Shown: positions 45,555-56,436, counted from the stretch's first letter. The stretch is 64,000 nucleotides of DNA from Panulirus ornatus (GCF_036320965.1 NC_092230.1:46394094-46458093), one strand, 5' to 3'. Notes: a model not told the origin generated them from the letters alone. Made by a program: numbers and translations.

Positions 45555-46976
45555 ACATATATTATTTTTTTATTTTGCTTTGATGCTGTCTCCCGCGTTA
45601 GCGAGGTAGCACAAGGAAACAGATGAAAGATTGGCCCAACCCACCCACATGCACATGTATATACATACACGTCCATACACGCAAATATACATACCTATAC
45701 ATCTCAATGTATACATATATATACACACACAGACATATACATATATACACATGTACATAATTCACACTGTCTGCCTTTATTTATTCCCACCGCCACCTCG
45801 CCACACATGGAATAACAACCCCCTCCCCCCTCATGTGTGCAAGGTAGTGCTAGGAAAAGACAACAAAGGCCCCATTCGTTCACACTCAGTCTCTTGCTGT
45901 CATGTAATAAGGCACCGAAACCACCGCTCCCTTTCCACATCCAGGCCCCACACAACTTTCCATGGTTTACCCCAGACGCTTCACATGCCCTGGTTCAATC
46001 CATTGACAGCACATTGACCCCAGTATACCACATCGTTCCAATTCACTCTATTCCTTGCACGCCTCTCACCCTCCTGCATGTTCAGGCCCCAATCACTCAA
46101 AATCTTTTTCACTCCATTTTTCCACCTCCAATTTGGTCTCCCACTTCTCCTCGTTCCCTCCACCTCTGACACATATATCCTCTTGGTCAATCTTTCCTCA
46201 CTCATTCTCTCCATGTGACCAAACCATTTCAAAACACCATCTTCTGCTCTCTCAACCACACTCTTTTTATTACCACACGTCTCTCTTACCCTTACATTAC
46301 TCACTCGATCAAACCACCTCACACCACATATTGTCCTCAAACATCTCATTTCCAGCACATCCACCCTCCTGCGCACAACTCTATCCATAGCCCACGCCTC
46401 GCAACCATACAACATTGTTGGAACCACTATTCCTTCAAACATACCCATTTTTGCTTTCCGAGATAATGTTCTCGACTTCCAAACATTCTTCAAGGCTCCC
46501 AAAATTTTCACCCCCTCCCCCACCCTATGACTCACTTCCGCTTCCATGGTTCCATCCGCTGCCAGATCCACTCCCAGATATCTAAAACACTTTACTTCCT
46601 CCAGTTTTTCTCCATTCAAACTTACCTCCCAATTGACTTGACCCTCAACCCTACTGTACCTAATCACCTTGCTCTTATTCACATTTACTCTCAACTTTCT
46701 TCTTTCACACACTTTACCAAACTCAGTCACCAGCTTCTGCAGTTTCTCACATGAATCAGCCACCAGCGCTTTATCATCAGCGAACAACAACTTGACTCAC
46801 TTCCCAAGCTCTCTCATCCACAACAGACTGCATACTTGCCCCTCTTACCAAAACTCTTGCATTTACCTCCCTAACAACCCTATCCATAAACAAATTAAAC
46901 AACCATGGAGACATCACACACCCCTGCCACAAACCTACATTCACTGAGAACCAATCACTTTCCTCTCTTCCTACAT
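45555..46976 (-). mobile_element. 5'-truncated RTE LINE, long 3' UTR subfamily
   Basis: Minus strand: 'ttttgctttgatgctgtctc' end, full UTR with both GGCC/TACCTCGC motifs, then a 269-codon open frame (46790-45981) from MLFADDKALVADSCEKLQ through CFRYLGVDLAADGTMEAEV, MLYGCEAWAMDRV and KRIYVSEVEGT to GLNQGM. One base inserted near 46791 separates it from the upstream LRQG...NLFMD part (frame also damaged). FADD is intact. It ends at the VGREESDWFSV region, so less than half of the ORF is present. Confidence 0.8.
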
Positions 46977-47071
46977 GTGTTCATTTAATCAGTAATTACA
47001 AGTGATTTCAGACAGTACACAGTACAATAATCATTTCCTGCTATAAGATAACACAAACAGTCTTATCTCAC

Positions 47072-48914
47072 CTCTCTGTTTAAAACTTATTCTGTCATCA
47101 TCATCACTGCTAGAAGAGGAGGAAGAAGATGAAGAACTGCTTGTGGTGACAGAACTAGAGTCATCATCGTCACTCTCATCGTCGTCATCATCATCATCAT
47201 CGTCATCATAGTCATTATGTTGTTCATCATCAAAACTTTGTTCACCAGAAATCTTCTCCATACCAACAGTATTACTCGATAAATTGCTTTGATCCTGAAA
47301 CCCAAATGGCTCGGGATTACAGATCTTCTCTTTCAGTAATGAACAATAATTATAAGGAAGATCCAGTGTCTCTATATTTCTATGTTCTTCTTCCTTCAAG
47401 GTTCTGTTAACTTTGTCTGTACAACTTTTTTCCTGAGTCATCCTTTCCTCCTTATCTGTATCCTGCTTACAAGGCTCTACATCTTCCATCATATGAGGGC
47501 TGGATATTCCATCACTCATCTTTTCTCTGGAGATCTCACCCTCCCTGGTATCCTCCTCATGAATGATAAGAGTGCAGCTGTTGTCTCCATCAATGCTATC
47601 TTCACTCATAATAGATCCTCCAGCTGATGCACTGCCATCTGCACACAGACTATCAGGGTTTGGTGGTTTCATGGGACTCACTACTTGCATCCTTAACCTG
47701 TTTTTCCCTTCTTCCTCATCATTTTCACTCATAACTTTATCATTTCCTCCACTTTCACTCATTGCATCCCCACCACTCCCAATTTCACTTCTTTCCTCCC
47801 CATCACTTTTTTCATTTTCACTAACTGCCTCCTCCTCACTACTCTGATATTCATTTGTGATTTCATTATTATCTTGGTCCCCATTGTCCTCTGAGTCACT
47901 TTCCTCACTATCACAAGTAATACCTAAATCTATTTGGTTGCTCTGGTTCCTAAGAGTAAACAAATCTGTCTCACTGGATAATCGAGCACTCTTCCTGTTT
48001 TCACAGTTTTCATCGAGATCTACTTCTCTCTTTACTAAATACTTCTTAAAGCCATTACAAACACCTTCCCCAACACTTTCACTATTTTCCTCTTCTTGTT
48101 TAACAGCACAAGATTCAACTTGATCCTCTGGCTCACAATCACCATCCACACATTCTTGGCTATAATTATGATTACACAAGAAACTTTCATTAAACTTTTT
48201 TGTATGACTATCTTTTGTTGTCACTGTATCTAGAGACTTCGAGAATCTTCTCTGTGATTTTTTCCACTTATGTTCGTACTTTCCACCCTCTGTTGAACAT
48301 GAATGAATCTGACAACCAGACCAGACACTTGGTAACTTCTTTGAGTCACACTGAAGCCTTGCATGGGATGTATTACAATCATTATCATCTACTTGCACAA
48401 GATCTGCTGTCTTATGTGTAGCTGATCCAGAGCTGTGGCAACAATCAGTTTCATCATTTTCCTGGCAACACTGGGCATCATCTCTGTGCTCTAAATCATC
48501 ACTTGAGGCCTCATAATTTGATGGGATTGCTTGTAATGGGTCTAGCTCCTCCCCACTGTCTCTCATATGGCTACCTTCACATTCTTCTTGTCCTTGATGG
48601 TAACTGTCCTTTACATAAGGTTCCTCACTGATAAGTTCTTCCAGAAAGCTTTCTTTATGCTGTTCCTCTGCACTTCTCCCAAGCTTCCCCTTTTCACCGT
48701 CTTCAGTTTGATCTTCCTGTTCTCCATCATGGTATATCTGTGCCTCTGCCTCAGTGGAAGCAAGAAGCACATAACATTCCCCCTGCACCCATCGCACAAC
48801 AGTACCAGATGTGTACCTGTTGATGTCAGTGTGCTGAGATTCCGGCAGCTGAGAGGTATCCCAACCACATCTACACACATCTGTGTAGATCTCATGACCT
48901 AAGTCTTCTAGTTT
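47072..48914 (-). CDS. Zinc-finger gene, long acidic exon
   Basis: Phase-0 start after 'tgctctttttcag': KLEDLGHEIYTDVCRCGW, TSQLPESQHTDINRYTSG and VVRWVQGECYVLLASTEAEA, a possibly folded segment of ~60 residues that I do not recognise. Then ~540 residues rich in Glu, Asp and Ser, including EESDSEDNGDQDNN and, near the end (47215-47090), an Asp run, a Ser run and another Asp cluster. It ends ISFKQR plus one base at donor GTGAGA. The frame continues 13 codons past the donor. Acidic Ser-rich stretches are typical of disordered regions of nuclear regulators and of casein-kinase-2 targets; a role in activation is inference. Confidence 0.85.
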
Positions 48915-50097
48915 CTGAAAAAGAGCAGAAAATAGTCCATAAAAGCTAAGTTTTGGGTAACTATCGATCAACTGAACATTTGGGAGATCATCACATTATA
49001 CAGACAAAAACTTCTATCACCACATTCATTACAAAACAGCAGTATACAGACAAAAACTTCTATCACCATATTCATTACAAACATGTTTTAGAGAAGATGG
49101 ATAAATCCAATCCAGTCCGACCTATCTTGTCCCACTGTACAGAAGGATGAATATAGCATAATTTCTTCCTAGCAGCATAATCTTGCATACCCATACATAT
49201 TCCTTCATACCAAAACCTCTCTAACATAAATTTGCTCATTTAAACTTTCCTACTTTTTTCATAGTCTGCACTGTGCCTATTCCTTCACCATAAACAATTT
49301 CTCACAACTCCATCTTTTACGTTTTTAGGCATCCTCTTTACAGTACTGGAGACTTTCTTGTTAAACTAATTATCCACTATGCCACATCAAAATCCTTCTC
49401 AAAAGCCTTCATTCTGCCAACCACTTTACCAATTTATACAAGGTCTTCTAATATGTGAGTACTATACAAAGAGCAAAACTCCTTTCAACAAACTTGACAA
49501 CAACTGATGACTCATATTTTTTGCCTCAATACTTTCCATAGATCGTCTGCAATGCACTTGTCCTTTACCACACTAACAATAAAGCATTATACACTGCACT
49601 ATTCTTCACCATTCTTATAAACTATATCTACAACATGTGTTACTTCATGCCTTCAAAGTTGGGTGGGTAATGCATATGCCTGCCTACACATTTTGGTCAA
49701 AATTATTTCCATACCATAAGTCAAACCCTTACTAATTAACCCATTTGCAAAAGAATCTTGAATGATTGTTTGCCTGTCATATAAAAGAATCAAGCTTCCA
49801 AAGTTTGCAGGGTACAAAATTGGGGTATAACCTTCAGGACTCAGGGTTTTCTATGCATGAATACATGTGGGGGAAAGCAGATGAAACAAAGAGCAAAAGT
49901 AACAGGAAGAAAAGAAAAAAGAAAAAAATTAGAAAGATAATAAACCTATTTTTACAGTACAGGGAGGGAGTTTTACACCTGTAAAGGGCCCCCAACATTT
50001 AAACTTTCTTTTTTATGATAAAACATTCTAAGCTTCTGAATACAGTCTGCGTTCTCATTTTCATCACTTAGCTATTACGTACACACATTATTCACAT
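48915..50097 (-). other. Intron sequence with a 46-bp duplication
   Basis: No exon recognised. 48998-49085 contains 'tacagacaaaaacttctatc' + 'accacattcattacaaa' twice with one change. The rest is plain AT-rich DNA. Confidence 0.45.
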
Positions 50098-50107
50098 AAA
50101 TTCATAT
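50098..50107 (+). repeat. Target site duplication, 3' side of the RTE copy
   Basis: 'aaattcatat', repeated exactly at 52594-52603 on the other side of the element. The exact edges are blurred by the adjoining T and A bases. Confidence 0.65.
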
Positions 50108-52593
50108 TTTTTTTTTTTTTTTTTTTTTTTTTATACTTTGTCGCTGTCTCCCGCGTTTGCGAGGTAGCGCAAGGAAACAGACGAAAGAAATGGCCCAACC
50201 CCCCCCCATACACATGTACATACACACGTCCACACACGCAAATATACATACCTACACAGCTTTCCATGGTTTACCCCAGACGCTTCACATGCCTTGCTTC
50301 AATCCACTGACAGCACGTCAACCCCTGTATACCACATGACTCCAATTCACTCTATTTCTTGCCCTCCTTTCACCCTCCTGCATGTTCAGGCCCCGATCAC
50401 ACAAAATCTTTTTCACTCCAACTTTCCACCTCCAATTTGGTCTCCCTCTTCTCCTCGTTCCCTCCACCTCCGACACATATATCCTCTTGGTCAATCTATC
50501 CTCACTCATTCTCTCCATGTGCCCAAACCATTTCAAAACACCCTCCTCTGCTCTCTCAACCACGCTCTTTTTATTTCCACACATCTCTCTTACCCTTACG
50601 TTACTTACTCGATCAAACCACCTCACACCACACATTGTCCTCAAACATCTCATTTCCAGCACATCCATCCTCCTGCGCACATCTCTATCCATAGCCCACG
50701 CCTCGCAACCATACAACATTGTTGGAACCACTATTCCCTCAAACATACCCATTTTTGCTTTCCGAGATAATGTTCTCGACTTCCACACATTTTTCAAGGC
50801 ACCCAAAATTTTCGCCCCCTCCCCCACCCTATGATCCACTTCCGCTTCCATGGTTCCATCCACTGACAGATCCACTCCCAGATATCTAAAACACTTCACT
50901 TCCTCCAGTTTTTCTCCATTCAAACTCACCTCCCAATTGACTTGACCCTCACCCCTACTGTACCTAATAACCTTGCTCTTATTCACATTTACTCTCAACT
51001 TTCTTCTTCCACACACTTTACCAAACTCAGTCACCAGCTTCTGCAGTTTCTCACATGAATCAGCCACCAGCGCTGTATCATCAGCGAACAACAACTGACT
51101 CACTTCCCAAGCTCTCTCATCCCCAACAGACTTCATACTTGCCCCTCTTTCCAGGACTCTTGCATTTACCTCCCTTACAACCCCATCCATAAACAAATTA
51201 AACAACCATGGAGACATCACACACCCCTGCCGCAAACCTACATTCACTGAGAACCAATCACTTTCCTCTCTTCCTACACGTACACATGCCTTACATCCTC
51301 GATAAAAACTTTTCACTGCTTCTAACAACTTGCCTCCCACACCATATATTCTTAATACCTTCCACAGAGCATCTCTATCAACTCTATCATATGCCTTCTC
51401 CAGATCCATAAATGCTACATACAAATCCATTTGCTTTTCTAAGTATTTCTCACATACATTCTTCAAAGCAAACACCTGATCCACACATCCTCTACCACTT
51501 CTGAAACCGCACTGCTCTTCCCCAATCTGATGCTCTGTACATGCCTTCACCCTCTCAACCAATACCCTCCCATATAATTTACCAGGAATACTCAACAAAC
51601 TTATACCTCTGTAATTTGAGCACTCACTCTTATCCCCTTTGCCTTTGTACAATGGCACTATGCACGCATTCCGCCAATCCTCAGGCACCTCACCATGAGT
51701 CATACATACATTAAATAACCTTACCAACCAGTCAACAATACAGTCACCCCCTTTCTTAATAAATTCCACTGCAATACCATCCAAACCTGCTGCCTTGCCG
51801 GCTTTCATCTTCCGCAAAGCTTTCACTACCTCTTCTCTGTTTACCAAATCATTTTCCCTAACCCTCTCACTTTGCACACCACCTCGACCAAAACACCCTA
51901 TATCTGCCACTCTGTCATCAGACACATTCAACAAACCTTCAAAATACTCATTCCATCTCCTTCTCACATCACCGCTACTTGTTATCACCTCCCCATTTAC
52001 GCCCTTCACTGAAGTTCCCATTTGCTCCCTTGTCTTACGCACCCTATTTACCTCCTTCCAGAACATCTTTTTATTCTCCCTAAAATTTACTGATAGTCTC
52101 TCACCCCAACTCTCATTTGCCCTTTTTTTCACCTCTTGCACCTTTCTCTTGACCTCCTGTCTCTTTCTTTCATACTTCTCCCACTCAATTGCATTTTTTC
52201 CCTGCAAAAATCGTCCAAATGCCTCTCTCTTCTCTTTCACTAATACTCTTACTTCTTCATCCCACCACTCACTACCCTTTCTAAACAGCCCACCTCCCAC
52301 TCTTCTCATGCCACAAGCATCTTTTGCGCAATCCATCACTGATTCCCTAAATACATCCCATTCCTCCCCCACTCCCCTTACTTCCATTGTTCTCACCTTT
52401 TTCCATTCTGTACACAGTCTCTCCTGGTACTTCCCCACACAGGTCTCCTTCCCAAGCTCACTTACTCTCACCACCTTCTTCACCCCAACATTCACTCCTC
52501 TTTTCTGAAAACCCATACTAATCTTCACCTTAGCCTCCACAAGATAATGATCAGACATCCCTCCAGTTGCACCTCTCAGCACATTAACATCCA
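50108..52593 (-). mobile_element. Best-preserved RTE LINE copy (5'-truncated, poly(A)-tailed)
   Basis: Begins on the minus strand inside the endonuclease C-terminus and ends in a ~25-base A tail (T-run 50107-50132 on the plus strand). The short 3' UTR (50133-50317) lacks ~255 bases found in other copies and is shared with the copies at 18.4 and 56.4 kb. Flanked by a ~10-bp target duplication. It inserted into the zinc-finger gene's intron in sense orientation. The intact frame, clean tail and clean duplication make it the youngest complete insertion in the window. Confidence 0.88.
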
Positions 52594-52594
52594 A
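50318..52594 (-). CDS. RTE endonuclease/reverse transcriptase ORF, 5'-truncated, 758 aa
   Basis: Uninterrupted frame. Residues ~1-35 (MDVNVLRGATGG, SDHYLVEAKVKI) are the end of the apurinic endonuclease with its SDH motif. ~35-235 is a basic linker. The reverse transcriptase follows: LDGIAVEFIKKGG ~270, NYRGISLLSIPGKLYGR ~325, QCGFRSGRGCVDQ ~365, FMDLEKAYDRVDRDALW ~400, LRQGCVMSPWLFNLFMDG ~460, LLFADDTALVADS ~515 and CFRYLGVDL ~575. The C-terminal region has MLYGCEAWAMD ~640 and WFGHMERMSED, and ends NWSHVVYRG. Catalytic aspartates are present. The first ~200 residues of the endonuclease are missing, so the copy cannot move alone. The start Met is internal to the parent ORF. Confidence 0.88.
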   Translation of the reverse strand: MDVNVLRGATGGMSDHYLVEAKVKISMGFQKRGVNVGVKKVVRVSELGKETCVGKYQERLCTEWKKVRTMEVRGVGEEWDVFRESVMDCAKDACGMRRVGGGLFRKGSEWWDEEVRVLVKEKREAFGRFLQGKNAIEWEKYERKRQEVKRKVQEVKKRANESWGERLSVNFRENKKMFWKEVNRVRKTREQMGTSVKGVNGEVITSSGDVRRRWNEYFEGLLNVSDDRVADIGCFGRGGVQSERVRENDLVNREEVVKALRKMKAGKAAGLDGIAVEFIKKGGDCIVDWLVRLFNVCMTHGEVPEDWRNACIVPLYKGKGDKSECSNYRGISLLSIPGKLYGRVLVERVKACTEHQIGEEQCGFRSGRGCVDQVFALKNVCEKYLEKQMDLYVAFMDLEKAYDRVDRDALWKVLRIYGVGGKLLEAVKSFYRGCKACVRVGREESDWFSVNVGLRQGCVMSPWLFNLFMDGVVREVNARVLERGASMKSVGDERAWEVSQLLFADDTALVADSCEKLQKLVTEFGKVCGRRKLRVNVNKSKVIRYSRGEGQVNWEVSLNGEKLEEVKCFRYLGVDLSVDGTMEAEVDHRVGEGAKILGALKNVWKSRTLSRKAKMGMFEGIVVPTMLYGCEAWAMDRDVRRRMDVLEMRCLRTMCGVRWFDRVSNVRVREMCGNKKSVVERAEEGVLKWFGHMERMSEDRLTKRIYVSEVEGTRRRGRPNWRWKVGVKKILCDRGLNMQEGERRARNRVNWSHVVYRG

Positions 52595-52603
52595 AATTCA
52601 TAT
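52594..52603 (+). repeat. Target site duplication, 5' side of the RTE copy
   Basis: 'aaattcatat', matching 50098-50107. Confidence 0.65.
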
Positions 52604-53332
52604 ACATTATCTAATTGACTTTCTTTGCACTCTAAGCAGCAAAAAAACAATGTACTGTATTTTCCCCTTTGGCATTCATTAATTAATGACCAAACAAATG
52701 TGGAAATATTGTCTGAGTTGCCAGTAGTTGCTCCTGTCCCAATACACTTATGATTATCATGCCTGAGATTTTAAATCCTCAGACAATATACAGCAGACTT
52801 GCAGTCAATTGCTAGAGGAATCCCATGCCCAATGTGGCACATCAGCAGTCATTGGGTTAAATTTTGATTTACACATTACCTTGCTTTGGTGTCAATACCT
52901 TCATTCCTATGATCAATTTGACTTCACAGAAATCCAGAAAGCAACATTTGTAGATTACGCTGGACAATAGTACAATATACTCAGATGCTTCCAAAAGTCT
53001 ATAATGTTAAATTTGACAAATTACCCCTAACGGTCTTGACTTTACATTCTTCCTCACAGATGGTGTTACTCCTGTGCCTCACCAAACTGACCTCTGACAG
53101 CAGTTTCTCATCATATGGAAACATGATCACAAAATAAAGTGACCTTTACACTTAAACAAAATTCTGATAAAACATTTTTGATATCAAAGTTTATTTTGGG
53201 CCACACAGCTCTACATACAAAATTCTGACCAACAATCCTTAAGTACCCTTACTCAACACTGTCTCTGATAACGGGGCAACACAAGTACTTTATTGGTCCT
53301 TGAATGAAATAGAAGACATAAAAAAAAATTAC
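52604..53332 (-). other. Intron sequence, nothing recognised
   Basis: No exon or repeat family recognised. 52840-52860 'gcagtcattgggttaa' also occurs near 7507, probably a trace of an old dispersed repeat. Confidence 0.4.
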
Positions 53333-53368
53333 CCTTAACTTGAGAGAGAGATCCCCAAGGTAGAAGTT
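53333..53368 (-). CDS. Possible small exon of the zinc-finger gene (12 codons)
   Basis: Read in phase 0 the minus strand gives NFYLGDLSLKLR up to a donor GTAATT, and the frame is protein-like for a few residues further upstream (DIPQAK). The acceptor required for phase 0 ('cgcaagccaag') has a poor pyrimidine tract. If used with 53496-53534 it would add to the N-terminal domain without changing frame. Weak evidence. Confidence 0.25.
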
Positions 53369-53495
53369 CTTGGCTTGCGGGATGTCACAGTCTCATGGCA
53401 GGAGTTCATATAGTCAAAGAAAGATATGAAATTTGTATAATTAGGAGAGCTATAGGCAAAACAGAGGAAAAGTGTGGTAGTTGGGAGAGACTTAC

Positions 53496-53534
53496 TTTGA
53501 TCCACATAACATGAAAGTTTGGGAACTCAAGGTC
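53496..53534 (-). CDS. Possible small exon of the zinc-finger gene (13 codons)
   Basis: Minus strand, phase 0 in and out: DLEFPNFHVMWIK between 'catgcctcaag' and a strong donor (AAA|GTAAGT). It lies between the exons at 54213 and 48914, which are phase 0 on both sides, so inclusion would be silent for frame. The acceptor is mediocre, so this could be chance. A longer frame through an upstream AG (53586 region) does not fit the phase. Confidence 0.35.
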
Positions 53535-54212
53535 CTTGAGGCATGCAACGGGTGTGTTGATGGTGGAAGAGCACAAACACCACCTTTGAACTGGAATCAT
53601 GAGTGGAGATTATATTTGGAAATGAAAGAGGGGCTAGTGAGAACATCATTAGACAGCTGTCTCAGAGAAGTAAGATATGAGGAGAGGTACTAGACAGATG
53701 GTGTTCAACAGAAGAGAGGTTACTAGGAGACCATGAATATTGGTATAGTTAATAGAAATAGAGGAAGGTCTAACAGAGAGGGAAAGTTCATGGGAGGGGC
53801 CAGTACTACTACTGCCAAAGCCCTCCCTCTCATTGGCAGTAGAGTCAGGCAGAAACCTGGAGATTCTTAGCACCCATTATGCCAGGGACTAAGGGCCATA
53901 CATTTGTCAGACTCTGTCATGATAATACGTAAAAATGTTTGAGTGGACAGGAGTTGGCAAGAGTACTTACGTGAAAAAACTTTTTGAAGATCTTAAAAAA
54001 AAATCTATACTCTGTTTACAGCTTATCATTAAAAGGTCAGCAACTTTAATTGTAAACAACCATAATTTAACAACTTCTGTATCAGATAATGTTAGATATG
54101 GTTGGAAGATTATGATACCAATTACTGTGAGTTACCTTCTTCCCTTTATAAGTACAAAAATATGCACTGGAAACATTTAACTCAAAGGAGTCATTGATAC
54201 ATGGCAACTTAC

Positions 54213-54350
54213 CCTGGCCAAAAGGAGAAGGAGAGAATGAAGGCCAAAAAGAAGATGCCCATGGAAGTTGTCATCATCGTGAAGAGACAAGCTCACATTC
54301 TGGAGTATCATCTCTAAGCCCCAGGAGTCAACCACACCATCTGCTGCAGC
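54213..54350 (-). CDS. Zinc-finger gene, second coding exon (46 codons)
   Basis: Acceptor 'ggatcttgattcag', donor GTAAGT, phase 0 at both ends. Reads AAADGVVDSWGLEMILQNVS, LSLHDDDNFHGHLLFGLHSL, LLLLAR. It is leucine-rich and predicted helical, forming one N-terminal unit with the first exon and perhaps with KLEDLGHEIYTDV at the start of the acidic exon. It could be a protein-interaction domain; I do not recognise a named family. The LLLLL stretch is too short and flanked by charges, so a membrane segment is unlikely. Confidence 0.7.
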
Positions 54351-54843
54351 CTGAATCAAGATCCAAGTATTCATCTTGCTGTACATTTGTTACTTGCTTC
54401 ATCTACACGGTCAATGTTTTCTTCACTAATTTCTAATAGCATGCCATCAATAAACTACAGCTATATTTGTTACACCAAAAACATAAGTATCACATAGAAT
54501 AAAAAATCTTGAGTGCTTCAGACCTTGACACCGCCAGATTTCTATATTCTTCTGAATTTCTCAGTGCATTTAAAAACACATTTAAAAATCTACTTCCATA
54601 TCACATCAATCATATGTGGTCTACCTAAAGCAGTTCTCTAACTCTATCCTTCTTAAACTATGTATATGCATAATATTTCACACAATACTCTACTTGTGAA
54701 CTGAAGATGAATAAAGAGAATAATTCACAATATAAAAAATTCTAAGCTACAAATATTTTCAATATCTATGAAGATTAAAGAAGCCTGGAAGTTGGATTTT
54801 TTATATTATAAACAAAGTAATATTAATCAAGCAAACAATAATA

Positions 54844-54896
<53 letters not shown>

Positions 54897-55901
54897 TTAA
54901 CAATAATAATAATAACAACATATTCTCTACCAAATTTCATCAGAAGCAAACACACAAAAGTTTAGTTTGCACACATTTACAGTCAGCATTTCATGTGCAA
55001 CCTTACGAAATGTTTTTCTTCAATAACAAAAGAAAGTAGATGTTTTTAACCTCTGTGCAAAATCTAAATCTTAGATCTATACATTACTCATTCCCACACA
55101 CTCTAAACCTTTCTCTCCTATGTCAAAAAAAAATTATTTCAGAATGAGAATCAATCATAAAACAATTAATGACAAGTTCCTTTTGAATGAACAAAGGCAT
55201 TTACTATAACAATAAAAATAACTGTGAATAAGTTAGCAAGGTATAAGTTGGAACAGCAACTGGTTGTTGAGTGAAGTTAAGTTTGGTTACAAAAATGGTA
55301 AACCCCTTTAATGATATGTGAGAAACAGGTGGCTTTTGGAAAGGAACAGGGTCTGAAGACCAGATTTTTACAATGGTAGTGAAGAAGCTTCTAGATAGAA
55401 AAATTATGATGCATCTACAAATTCTAAAGAGGCATATGATAAATCTAACAAAATGGTAACTTGATTGACTACTCTTGGAATTTGACTCAGCATAACTCCA
55501 ACATACCTAGGGATTCTTTTTCAACTGTTTGAATGCTTTATTCTTTCTTTTTTGTCGTGCTCGCTCTCTAGGCTATGGTGAGTGATAAGATGCACTTGAG
55601 TTAAGGAAGAATGCTTACCCAGTACCATCTTAATGTCTATGCAACCTGTTGGAATAAAACGCGAGGGGCTCCGTCTCTGAACCCATCCCAAAATCACCGT
55701 CCCCCAACTTACCTCAATGTACTCAAGAAATGGTGCAAGGAAAAAAATACCTAAAGTAAACTAGTTAGCCCCATAATGCCTAACCTAATGATGCTAACTA
55801 GTCGGCAAAATAATCGCTGCGAGAAATCTTACATTTGATACTAAGTACTACAGTTGTAAAGAATTGAATGAAATGGTAAAAATTTTACAGCTCTTATTTA
55901 C
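54351..55901 (-). other. First intron with an AAT microsatellite
   Basis: No exon recognised. Contains the trinucleotide repeat at 54835-54920. Confidence 0.5.
54835..54920 (+). repeat. (AAT)n microsatellite
   Basis: About 25 AAT units with a few interruptions (ataatataat at the start, attaac near the end). Confidence 0.95.
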
Positions 55902-55967
55902 CAGCCTCAATAACTCCTGAAACAGTTCAGACACTTCAATCAAGGTATGGAGAACACTTCCAGCCAT
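55902..55967 (-). CDS. Zinc-finger gene, first coding exon
   Basis: The ATG at 55967 (context TACTATGGCTG, purine-poor at -3 but G at +4) opens MAGSVLHTLIEVSELFQELL-RL, 22 codons, ending at donor GTAAAT in phase 0. The upstream frame is closed by stops ('taa' codons in the GAAGTAAA.. stretch). It joins cleanly to 54213-54350. The peptide is an amphipathic leucine-rich helix. An upstream non-coding exon may exist. Confidence 0.75.
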
Positions 55968-56400
55968 AGTAATTCCTCGTCAGGAGAGGAAAGTTTACCT
56001 CTCCAACTCCCTTTATTTACACCCGAGAGGCCTTACTTCCATATTGTACAGGCGAGACTTTATATCCCAATTATTTGTAATTTTCAAAATAAATTATTTT
56101 TTAAGCATAGAAAAACCCTTATCTATAAGTATTTATTTATTTTCAAATTAAATTTTATATATTTTCTTTCAATATATATGAATTAAATACAGTGATATAA
56201 GCAGTAAATACAAATTATGGGTGCATTTCGATCTAGAATTCTGATTTTTTTTTTCATTTAGTTATTTTATAGTTTCTAAAATTCTGATTTCCAGAAAGAG
56301 TTTGGAAAAGGTAATCTATTGGACGCTAATTAGCGGTGCTGTGTGGAACAAAATGTTTGTGTGAAATTTCCACATTACACTGGTCAAAATTTTCGGCAAA

Positions 56401-56403
<3 letters not shown>
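55968..56403 (-). promoter_or_regulatory. Proximal upstream flank of the zinc-finger gene
   Basis: 436 bases between the ATG and the poly(A) end of the next RTE copy. AT-rich, no clear TATA box or initiator that I would defend. Any core promoter or 5' UTR must lie here or beyond the transposon. Confidence 0.3.

Positions 56404-56436
<33 letters not shown>

Larger units (their letters stand above)
20150..55967 (-). other. Gene model: nine-finger C2H2 zinc-finger protein, ~1271 aa
   Basis: Joined exons (minus strand): 55902-55967, 54213-54350, 47072-48914, 38254-38741, 28837-29062, 27251-27397, 27006-27133, 22472-22591, 20150-20809. The coding length is 3816 bases, a multiple of three, with every junction in phase and GT-AG. 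An in-frame 15-nt microexon at 40391-40405 may be included. Layout: residues ~1-68 leucine-rich N-terminus; ~69-130 Cys/Trp-containing segment; ~130-680 acidic, Ser/Glu/Asp-rich; ~683-845 Ala/Gln/Ser-rich; ~855-1090 nine C2H2 fingers; then a Gln/Ser/Asn-rich tail. The family binds DNA or RNA in the nucleus, and the acidic and Gln-rich stretches suggest transcription regulation. I cannot name an orthologue. Introns of 0.1-15 kb hold most of the LINE fragments in the window. Confidence 0.85.

Noticed and set aside
51795..52508. Long plus-strand frame (237 codons) rich in Ser, Leu, Thr and Phe
   Set aside because: Exact antisense of the intact RTE ORF. The reverse of its GA-rich codons gives few stops. 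Many other plus frames opposite RTE copies (e.g. 56336-57187, 46055-46390, 62728-63264) are the same artefact.
53536..53586. Longer version of the 53.5-kb exon (QRWCLCSSTINTPVACLK...) from an upstream AG
   Set aside because: It would enter in phase 1/2 and not fit the phase-0 exons on either side.
55947..56186. 79-codon plus frame MENTSSHSNSSSGEE...
   Set aside because: Overlaps the first coding exon of the zinc-finger gene in antisense; AT-rich tail (KYLFIFKLNFIYF) typical of random frames.
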